Below are positions 1-11,336 of a stretch of 11,336 bases of DNA, in pieces. The DNA is taken from positions 80,288 through 91,623 of the forward strand of contig WELB01000220.1 of assembly GCA_009602725.1 (NCBI GenBank), read 5' to 3'. This DNA comes from Spirogloea muscicola. Its lineage: Eukaryota > Streptophyta > Zygnematophyceae > Spirogloeales > Spirogloeaceae. The translations under genes were made by a program, and so were the position numbers. Positions within the stretch are counted from its first letter, which is position 1. Every line of letters starts with the position of its first letter. The notes under the pieces were generated by a model. It had not been told where the DNA came from and made no database searches. It saw only the letters and a list, made by a program, of their open reading frames with translations.

Positions 1-60
1 GCCGGCCGCGGAGCCGTCTCGGGGGCCCGACCCCTGCGGCCGCGCTGCCCCAGCTGCCTC
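1..60 (+). other. GC-rich stretch upstream of the VPS8 ATG
   Basis: Sixty bases, strongly GC-rich, with no TATA-like box. There is no stop codon in the VPS8 frame, so it may be 5' UTR or further coding sequence. The -3 base of the ATG at 61 is C and +4 is G. The next in-frame ATG (181) has G at -3, but starting there would only shorten the low-complexity N-terminus. Confidence 0.5.
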
Positions 61-3000
61 ATGGCGTCCGCCGCGGCTGCGCGCCTCGCCGCTCTGCTCG
101 CCGCCGCGGCCGCCAGCGACGGCGGTGAGGCAGACGATGATGGCGAGGAGGAGGGCCTTCCTGGCGGGGCGCAGGAGGCCATGAGTCGCACCGCCTCCCC
201 AGCCGATGTTGGCCACGCCGGGAGCGCGCCGCGAGCGAGCGGTGGCAGGTGGCGGGCCTGCCGTCTGCGGCGCACCGTGGAGGACATCCTGAGGGACGTC
301 GAGGCGGAAGGCGCTCCTAACGACGAGCGCGAGCCGTGGAGCGGCGTCCCGGACTGGCCTGCAGGCCACTGCAAGCAGGAGGCCCCCATGGCTGCGCAGG
401 CTCAGGTCGCCATCGAGGTGGACGCTTCTCAGCAGGTCGAGCGTTCGGCAGAGGGCCTGCGGCGCACCGTGACCTCTTCGGGTGGTGCAAGCGTTGGCAG
501 GGAGGGAGGGGGCGGAGCTGAGGACCAGCAGCAGGGACAGAAGAAGTTGGGCTTACACTCGACGGAGGGCAAGGAGGAGGCGCCGCTTGGTCAGGAGGAG
601 GGGGGGGTGCTCGCGGAGGGAAAAGAGGAGGAGGAGGAGGAGGAGGAGGAGGAGGAGGAGGAGGAGGCAGCAGAGAAGGATGACGCGAGTGCGAGAGACG
701 AGGAGGGGCTGTACGCCTCAGCAGCGGCGGAGGACGCAGAGATGGACCTGGACGAGATGCGGGCGAGCTCAGGGCAGTGCTGGCCCGCCCTGCCGCAGCC
801 TGCGTCGCTGATTCATGCGGAGGAGGAGGAGCGCAGGGCGTCGTTCTGCGGGCAGGACTGGGAGGAGGGTGCTGCGGCACAGCCCATGCAGCTGGAGGGC
901 ATCCGGCAGGGCAAGGCTGCCATTGGCCTGCTGCAGGTTGGCATGTTCAGCCAGTTCGCCGCGGCGCTGCTCAGTGGCGCCCTGCCTCGAGACCATCACG
1001 GCCCCCCGCAGGCACTGGCGGTCCACAGAATGTATGTGGCGGTCGGGATGGCGCAAGGGCCTGTGCTGGTCCTCCGCAGGTCGGACGGCGGCAGCAGCTG
1101 CGCCGCCTCCGACAAGCAGTGGGCGGTGCTGGGAGCGGGCGGCGCGGGAGGAGCAGCGGCGGGCGTCGTCAAGGCGGGGGTGCTGGCGCTGGACTTCAGT
1201 CCGAGCGGCGATCTGTTGCTGGCAGGGTACGGCAGTGGCGGAGTGCTCCTTTGGGACGTCCTCAAGGGCGTGGTGGCCAAGGCAATCGTGGGCGAGCATT
1301 CCGCCCCAGTTGTGCATGTGGCGTTTCTCGGGCAGCCGGTGGGGGCTTCTGCTGGCCGTCCTCCACGGGTCGTCACTGCTGATGCTCGTGGCATCGTGCT
1401 GCTGCACATACTGTCGGCGCTGCCGCTGCTGCGCCGATTCACGGTGACCACGCAGGTCAGCATTCGCTCCTCCTCGCTCGACAGGCTGATGATGTGGCAT
1501 CGTGCTGTGGTTTGAAAGGCCTCAAAGGTTTTTCGGTCCCCCAAGTAGGGCAGGGGGTTTTGGGCAGCACAGCCAAGGCAGCTGGGCGGCCACTTGCCAT
1601 GGGTCGTGACGCACAGCGCCACTCTGATGCGGCAGAGTGGTCACTGCGTGCATTGCGTGTCCTGGCAGTGCTTACTGGACGGGCAGAGGGGTGGCCCCGT
1701 TCTTACCCTCGCTCCACTGCTTTTCAATCACACGAACTCAGCACCAGAGGGGCCTCCTGTGCCACCAGCAGTGGCTTTGACGGCGCAGGCTGCAAACCCT
1801 GGCGCTCAAGGTGGGGGAGCAGGGGCCCGGCTCAGTGGCATGGTGGGTGGCGTCATGGGTGGTGTGGGTGACATGATGGGCGGCATGGGCGACGCCAGCA
1901 AGAAGCTGCTGCTCCAAGGAGGCAATCTGGCATCTCCGCCTGTGCCGCTCCTTGAGGACACGGGAGGCGTGCTGGTGGTTGTCACGCAGCTGATGGCTCT
2001 TGTGGTGAAGTTGGTACCAAACCTGGAGGTGATCGCCAGACTGGCAAGGCCACCAGGCGTGCGTGAGACTGCCCTGCCGTACGTGGCATGGAGGAGGATG
2101 CGAGCTGCAGCAGCTGCTGCCAGTGCAGACGAGGAGAAGCTGCTTGCGCTGGTCTGGGGCAGGGACTGTCAGGTCCTCGACGTCTCAAGGTCAGACGCGC
2201 CGATCTTCAAGAAGCAGCTGGACCACGATGCCATCGCTGTGGCCTGGCTCAACAGCCAGGCAAGCCGACGCGCACTGTCTGCTCCTCATCCATTGTATCA
2301 GCACACGGGTTTTGGTACCATATGGAGCACGTGCTACACTCATCAAGGTGCTGCCGGCGTGTGGGCTCTGCAGGTTGTGGTTGTGTTGACTACTGCAATG
2401 GAACTGTGGCTCTTCTCGTCGAGCGGCGAGGCCATTGAGCATGGCAGCATGCTGGAAGTGGGTGGCAGTGCCCCTGGCCTCTTGCCAGTGCACCAGTCGC
2501 TCTTTGGGCAGGAGCACAGCTTCCACTCCTCGGTGGCCTCTTGCGGAGCTGCTCTCTTTGTGCTCGCGCCACAGCAGCTACTCTACGCTCGCCTTCTACC
2601 TTGGCAAGACCGCATTCGTACGCTGCAGGTGAGTTTCTGCTGTTCAGCATCTGGTTGCTGCAATGACGGCTCTTGGCAGCTCCTCCTCATGAGAAAAGCC
2701 TGACAGCTGAATCAAGACCACAGGATGCGGGCGACTGGATGGGTGCATTTGGCATTGCCAAGGAGCTCTGGGAGGGCCACGCTCGGGGCGTGACCGGCCT
2801 TCCGCAGGCGTTGCCGGCGCTTCAGACAGCTATTCAGCCCGTCTTGCTCGAGCTTCTGGCTGCATATATCACTGAAGCTTTTGAGTACGTCCAGATTGCT
2901 CTTGCCTCATCTGCAGTGCCTACTACAGATGCTGCACAGCGGGACAATCAAGTATTACATCAAGCTGCAGATGGCACAGACCCAAGCTACTCCAGCCAGG

Positions 3001-6000
3001 GTGGCGCTCAACCCAGCAGCACCGCTGAAGCTCAACCAGGAGGCCAGGAGGAGAGCAAGCAGGGTCAAGTCGAGCTCACCATGCGGGAGCAGTATGCCAG
3101 GATCGGTGGCGTGGCCATTGAGTTCTTGGTCCACATCAAGCGCACAGACGTGCTCTTTGAGACTGTTTTTGGACAATTTGTAACCGTGGGTCAACGAGGT
3201 ATTGTGTCCACCTTGGTACTCAGGTTTTGCACCCAAATAGGTGTGAGAATGGGAGACAGAAATTTCTGTCTCCCATCATGCAGTAGAAGCTGCTTCTGCT
3301 GACATGAAATGGTGCTTCCCCAGGTGCGTTCTTAGAGCTCCTAGAACCATACATCTTGAAGGATCTGCTGCCAGGCCTTGCTCCAGAGGTATGCAGGCTC
3401 CTTATTAACGTCTGTCTTGGCAAGTGTACTTGTTGCGCATCCTCTTCAGCAACTTGGCATCCTTGTGACCATCCTTGTGACCCTGCACAGACACTGATAT
3501 CCAGTGCCTGGTCTGCACAATGATCTGGGCTGTACATGATGTACACAGCATCCACTGGTCAACTAATCAGCGTGGATACTATGGCAGGTCATGCAGGCCT
3601 TAGTGGAGCATTATAGTGAGAGAGGGTGGCTGCTGCGGGTTGAGCAGTGCATCCTTCATATGGACCTCGCTAGCCTCGACTTCAATCAGGTCCTGCTTCT
3701 TACGATGTTGCCAGGTAGATGGCAGCTGCATGGCTATGTCAGGCACCATATACTGCAGCAGCTGACAATCTAATTTCGATTGAACAGGTTGCGAGGCTGT
3801 GTCGGGAGCACCGCTTGCACAGTGCTCTGATTTACATCTTCACACGGGGCCTTGGCGACTTTGTTACGCCCCTTGCCGAGCTCTTGTGTCTGAGCTCTCC
3901 GCCCTCAGACCCAGTCGCTCGTGCCCAGGGGTAAGGCCCATCTCTTGCATGGTGCAGAACCCGTTGGCTACTCTTGTAACAGCTTTGCCCGTTTGCCAGT
4001 CATTCTGATCTGGACATAAGCTGATTGTTGCAGATACAAGCTCTTGGTCTACATTCAGTACTGCTTCAGAGGCCTCTACTTTCCTCCCGGTTGGTAGCCT
4101 CAGCAAGAATCCAGGCTTCTGAGTTGTAGCTGCTCACTTCCTTAGATACTCACTACTTACTTACTACGACTTACTACGACTTTTGGCATTGTGGTTCACT
4201 TTCTATTGGGATCGCTCCTCAAAGTATTACAGTCTGCTGGCAGGACATGGGAAAATCGAATTGGAGAAATCTGCACCTCTACGAGCAGAGCTCTTGAAGC
4301 ACTTGCTGGAGGCCATTGATGATGCCGACCATCCTCGTTTACGATGGCTGCTGCTCATGGACCACGAGGCCACATTGGCTGTCCTGTCCATGGCCTTCCC
4401 TCGTGAAGGCGTCCTTGGCCTCAATAGTGTCGCAAAGGAGGAGCTTCGGGCTTACTTACAGCCCTTGTTGGATGCCTTACTCCATCTTCAAGCGCCAGCG
4501 GCAGCAGGCCTGAGCTCTGAAGCTCACGAGGCAGTTCTGTCATTTGTAGGAGAGTACCTGGCGGCAGGCATCGGCATGGCCTCCAAGCAAGATGCCATGC
4601 AGGTCCTGGGCCACTTAGCTGCGCTCAAGAGAGAGCCACAAATGCAAGCTGTGCTGGAGGCACTGCCAAATACAGCCTATGATGCAGCTGCGTTGCTGCA
4701 TGTAGCTCAAGAGAAGCAGCTGTGGCAGGTGTGCGCAATGCTGCACATGCAAGCTGCGAGTCTCTCGGCAGCTCTTGAGAGCCTCTTGATGGGCGGCCCT
4801 GAGCACCCAGCAGCTGTCTATCGCTTTCTGCATGCCAGCCTTGGCAAAAGCGCAGACCCTGAGTCTGCAGCGGCCCTGCGTGAAGCTGTTATTGTGCACA
4901 TCCCAGCGCTCACAGCTCTCAGCAGGTGAGACATTCTACGTCGTGTTAAGTGTTTTCGGCACGATGCGACTTATTCAACCAGAGTTTCAGACATTAATTG
5001 CACGGTCCCGTTGCCTTTCCTGTTCCAGCCGAGCAATGCTAGGTGTGGTATTGCAGCATCTGGGCAGCGACAGTGGGCGTGTGCTGCAGCAGCTGGGCTC
5101 ACATCCTCGCCTCCAGTACCGGTACTTGAAGGCGATGATGGAGGCGCGTCGCCAGGCTGCCTTAGCACCCAAGAGCAAGGGCGCTTTGCACTGGGGCACG
5201 CGGGGCAGCCTGGTGGACTTGCTGCAGCAATCCCAAGTTCACGTGTCAGCCGCTACAGCAGAGCTCTATGTTCAGGCGAGCTTCCAGATGTCATTGTACG
5301 GAGTTGAAGGCGAGCAGTGGTAGCTTTGCTTGGCAACTTTGCAATTCTGAGCATCCATTGTGGCCTTGTTTCGAAATCTGACGCAGGGGTCCTGTTCCCC
5401 TTTATGGGTCTATCAGCCAAATTGTTGAATGTACGGCATCAACGTAGCCCTGGACCTGACAGGAGCCTTGTCCCCGCTTCCTTGCTTGCAGCTGCTATGT
5501 CGTTTTGAACGCCGGGGTGTTTTGCCATTCTTGGAAGGCCACGAGGCTTACCGCCTGGAGCAGTGCCTGGAGTTGTGTCGGCAGTACAAGGTAGAAGATG
5601 GCACCATATTTCTCTTGGAGCGGATGGGCGACATTGCAGCAGCCCTTGACATATATTTGCGCGTCCTTCGTGTCCGACTGCGAAGACTGGTCACTGCGCT
5701 TAATAATATGGACACAACACGGGCAACTGAAAGTCTCTGCAGCACCCCCCAGTTTGGCAGTCTGCAGAAGGCCAGAGACTCAGCTGTGGCCCTCTGTCAG
5801 CGGAACTCACTCCGGCTTGACAACTCAGAATCAGAGGCCCTGTGGTTCAGGCTCTTGCAGACGTAAGTTGACAGCCTCTGGTCATCATTGTGCAGGGCTG
5901 TGCAGCCTAAGAGGACTCGGCTGGTGCTGATTAATCTGCTTGTTGCCGCTTATCAGGCTTATGAAGCCTCTCCAAGGCAAGAGGAAGGAGTATGCTGCAG

Positions 6001-6886
6001 GCAGATGTCTACGTGTGGCAATATCACAGGAAGTGCAAGTGGTTGTGGAAGCCATGGCTGGATATGTGCCACAGACGTCGTCCTTGGCATGGCTGCTCGC
6101 CCATGCTTCATTATCAACGGTGGCCACGCTGCGGCCCACCTTGCACACGATGCTTACCTCTCTTGCTCACGACCTTGCCCTCCATGTGAGGGCCGGCCCT
6201 TACACATCCCCCCCTTGCCTCCGGTCCACTCCTCATCTGCAACGATTACGGACTAAATGATGGTTGGGAATGGGGTGATGTTGGGACATTGGCTTGCCTT
6301 GCGTGCAGAATGCAGCTAGGCATGTACCGGAGAGTGCAGCCTTCAACCAGGTGCTGCAAGCAACTCGCGGCCATCAGTCAGGACTTGCCCCGCGGGCAGC
6401 ATCGTGCCAGGTGTGCAGTCAGGCGGTGACTGGTCCCACCTTGGCACTGCAAGTGTTCCCTTGCGGCCACTTGATGCACGAGTCCTGCGCCAGCGCCGAA
6501 GCCCTTGCTGGCACAGAGGTTGTCTGCAGGATCTGCAGCCCGAGCATGCCCTCAACTCGGGCAGCTTCAGGTGGGAAGGTCAGGCCACCTGCACGGAGGC
6601 CTTTGATTGCACAACAGCCTGCCCAGCAGACGCAGGCTGTAGCGCGCCCATCAGCTTACAAGGTGGCGCGCTCCCGGGTAACCACTGCTGCTCTGCTCCT
6701 TGTTGCTCGCCCCTATCTGGCAGCATGAGAAGGATTGCTGTGTAGGCCTCGTTGCTGACAATCACACATGGCCGGCAGCTGTCGCTGCTGGAGGAGGTGC
6801 AACAGGGCAAGGGCCTGATGCAGGCACAACCAGGCAGCCTTGCTCTCCAGCTGGCGCCCCCGATGCTCAAAAGACGGGCTGTGTGA
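61..6886 (+). CDS. VPS8: VPS8, CORVET complex subunit (14 exons, 1695 aa)
   Basis: VPS8 is the Rab5-type GTPase effector of CORVET, which tethers endosomes with the class C core (VPS11, 16, 18, 33) on the way to the vacuole. Seen in the spliced product: an acidic, low-complexity N-terminus with TVEDILRDVEAE near residues 72-83; a WD40-type propeller from about residue 285 (GLLQVG, then LLLAGYGSGGVLLWD at 385-399) continuing through exon 3 (RLLPW); an alpha-solenoid with family blocks such as EQYARIGGVAIEFLVHI, LELLEPYILK, MQALVEHYSERGWL, LDFNQVARLCREH and LLCRFERRGVL; and a RING-H2 finger with ligands C1570, C1573, C1589, H1591, H1594, C1597, C1610, C1613. After it comes a plant-type tail ending in LALQLAPPM. 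In-frame stops lie only in introns, so it looks intact. The ATG at 61 is the first in frame, but no stop precedes it up to base 1, so a longer N-terminus is possible. Family identity was judged from memory of plant VPS8, not by search. Confidence 0.95.
625..666 (+). repeat. (GAG)14 microsatellite coding for a glutamate tract in VPS8
   Basis: Fourteen uninterrupted GAG codons in frame encode 14 glutamates (residues 189-202) in the disordered acidic N-terminal part of VPS8. The opposite strand reads as a long proline-rich open frame, which is only a shadow of this composition. Pure triplet purity suggests recent slippage and likely length variation between strains. Confidence 0.97.
2260..2373 (+). 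other. VPS8: VPS8 intron 2, GC-AG type, 114 bases, stop-free
   Basis: The donor reads CAG/GCAAGC, close to the usual GC-AG donor consensus, and the acceptor is TCTGCAG. Flanking protein runs AVAWLNSQ / VVVVLTT, matching the family propeller without a gap. The intron is 38 codons with no in-frame stop, so an ORF caller reads straight through it and would add 38 unrelated residues. Confidence 0.82.
3249..3276. repeat. Perfect 28-base palindrome in VPS8 intron 4
   Basis: Fourteen-base arms (atgggagacagaaa and its exact reverse complement) with no spacer, fully inside the 125-base intron 3199-3323. Complementarity ends at once on both sides (A at 3248 faces C at 3277). In RNA it could fold as a long hairpin between donor and acceptor. 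Confidence 0.97.
3458..3481 (+). repeat. 12-base tandem duplication in VPS8 intron 5
   Basis: Two adjacent exact copies of catccttgtgac (3458-3469 and 3470-3481) within the 199-base intron 3389-3587. No function is apparent; probably replication slippage. Confidence 0.95.
4151..4180 (+). repeat. Short tandem repeats in VPS8 intron 8
   Basis: Two exact copies of ttactacgac (4161-4170, 4171-4180), preceded by the related cactacttac. They lie in the 154-base intron 4090-4243, about 60 bases before the acceptor. Confidence 0.9.
5276..5491 (+). other. VPS8: VPS8 intron 10, probable GC-AG type
   Basis: The best family alignment across this gap is ELYVQ/LLCRFE, which puts the donor at CAG/GCGAGC and the acceptor at CTTGCAG. 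No GT close by keeps both frame and alignment. The 216-base intron contains in-frame stops, so it must be removed. Confidence 0.72.
6405..6536 (+). other. VPS8: RING-H2 finger coding segment of VPS8
   Basis: The translated segment has ligand spacing C-x2-C-x15-C-x-H-x2-H-x2-C-x12-C-x2-C, a complete C3H2C3 set (CQVC, CGHLMH, CRIC). In yeast and animal VPS8 this C-terminal finger is linked to CORVET assembly. All eight zinc ligands are present, which argues for a working gene. Confidence 0.93.
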
Positions 6887-7367
6887 AAGCAGCGCAGCAG
6901 AGTGACCTCACAGCAAGCTGTGTACTCCTGGCCACATACACTCCAGATGCAGGTTGGCCTGCCAAGATCCCTCTCTCATGCGGCAGGCTTGTCTTCACAA
7001 GAAATTGTATTGTGAGGACTTTCCTGCCTCCTGACTGACTGCCTGTTCTATGACTTGCTGCAGAGAGCAAGAACTTTTCACAAAAAGAGTGTACAAGCTC
7101 ATTTCATGCAGGAGCCATGGCATGTACAGGATGAACAATGTGATGGCTTCGAGGACATGCAGAAGCCTCTTGGCCTCATTGAAGCCTCAGCTACTGAGCA
7201 CACTGTAGGTGTCTCAGAAGTAGAGCTGTTTGCCAGTTTTAAGCTGCATGTCCAATTGCTCAAGCACTAGGCATCGGCATTCCTGGAAGGGTCACTTAGC
7301 CCTTACTCTTTACCCACTACTCTCATACACAACGATGAGTTACGGCTCCCCAGGCCGGCATGCTTAT
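6887..7367. other. Convergent intergenic region, VPS8 and NRDE2 3' ends
   Basis: 481 bases between the two stop codons. It must hold the 3' UTRs and polyadenylation sites of both genes. I see no exact TGTAA (the common green-algal signal) on either strand; TGTAC occurs on the plus strand near 6920, 7090 and 7123. A 71-codon open frame at 7055-7270 lacks an ATG start and resembles nothing I know. No tRNA or other RNA gene is recognised. Confidence 0.75.

Positions 7368-11336
<3,969 letters not shown>

Larger units (their letters stand above)
61..6886 (+). other. VPS8: Exon-intron map of VPS8
   Basis: Coding exons inferred from splice signals plus family similarity: 61-1455, 1669-2259, 2374-2628, 2724-3198, 3324-3388, 3588-3689, 3788-3930, 4034-4089, 4244-4925, 5029-5275, 5492-5862, 5957-6185, 6309-6677, 6779-6886 (stop TGA 6884-6886). 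The exon sum is 5088 bases, 1696 codons with the stop. All introns end in AG; eleven begin with GT and two (2260 and 5276) with GC. Junctions supported by similarity on both sides include TVTTQ/CLLDGQ, NSQ/VVVV, RTLQ/DAGDWMGA, GQR/GAFLELLEP, FNQ/VARLCREH, AQG/YKLLVY, PPG/HGK, ELYVQ/LLCRFE and LLQT/LMKPL. The least certain are the donor of intron 8 (4090) and the final intron (6678-6778). Confidence 0.85.

Noticed and set aside
317-880. Long minus-strand open frame opposite VPS8 exon 1
   Set aside because: Proline- and arginine-rich translation that simply mirrors the GAG-rich and GC-rich sense strand; no domain, and fully covered by a well-supported exon.
769-1500. Second minus-strand open frame of 243 codons over VPS8 exon 1
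   Set aside because: No recognisable protein; it overlaps the conserved VPS8 propeller coding sequence and is explained by GC bias.
5863-5956. Earlier acceptor at 5896 for VPS8 exon 12
   Set aside because: It gives AVQPKRTRLVLINLL but puts the following conserved block (ISQEVQVVVEAMAGYV) out of frame. The acceptor before 5957 gives LLQT/LMKPL and keeps the block in frame.
61-6886. VPS8 as a pseudogene because its frame is interrupted many times
   Set aside because: Every interruption coincides with GT/GC...AG introns that restore frame, all RING ligands are intact and the spliced length is a multiple of three.
7055-7270. 71-codon open frame in the convergent gap, considered as a small gene or an extra VPS8 exon
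   Set aside because: It starts at TTG, not ATG, has no known family, and VPS8 already ends at a good stop (6884-6886) after its conserved tail. More likely 3' UTR.

Overview
The window is nuclear DNA from a eukaryote, most likely a green alga (Chlorophyta; an inference, and the species cannot be named). Both genes are broken up by many short introns (92-216 bases). Exons are GC-rich with long alanine, glycine and glutamate runs, and both proteins resemble plant-lineage versions of their families. There are no bacterial features, RNA genes or CRISPR arrays.

Layout: (1) Positions 61-6886, plus strand: a 14-exon gene for VPS8, the Rab5-binding subunit of the CORVET endosomal tethering complex. 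It has an N-terminal beta-propeller region, an alpha-solenoid, a C-terminal RING-H2 finger and a short plant-type tail on its own last exon. I spliced it by hand, and every junction keeps frame to give 1695 residues. (2) Positions 6887-7367: a 481-base convergent intergenic gap holding both 3' ends. (3) Positions 7368-11213, minus strand: an eight-exon NRDE2 gene (HAT-repeat nuclear RNA-surveillance / RNAi factor). Its 3' part is complete, but its 5' end is cut off. (4) Positions 11214-11336: an uninterrupted run of 123 T that replaces the N-terminal coding region of NRDE2 at the window edge.

The two genes are housekeeping genes with unrelated jobs, endosome-to-vacuole traffic and nuclear RNA control; nothing suggests they work together. 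I found no new multi-gene system. What deserves a second look is gene structure: two GC-AG introns in VPS8, one of them a stop-free multiple of three; a perfect 28-base palindrome inside a VPS8 intron; a tandemly duplicated 3' splice site in NRDE2 whose two acceptors lie 33 bases apart and both keep frame; and the homopolymer that interrupts NRDE2.
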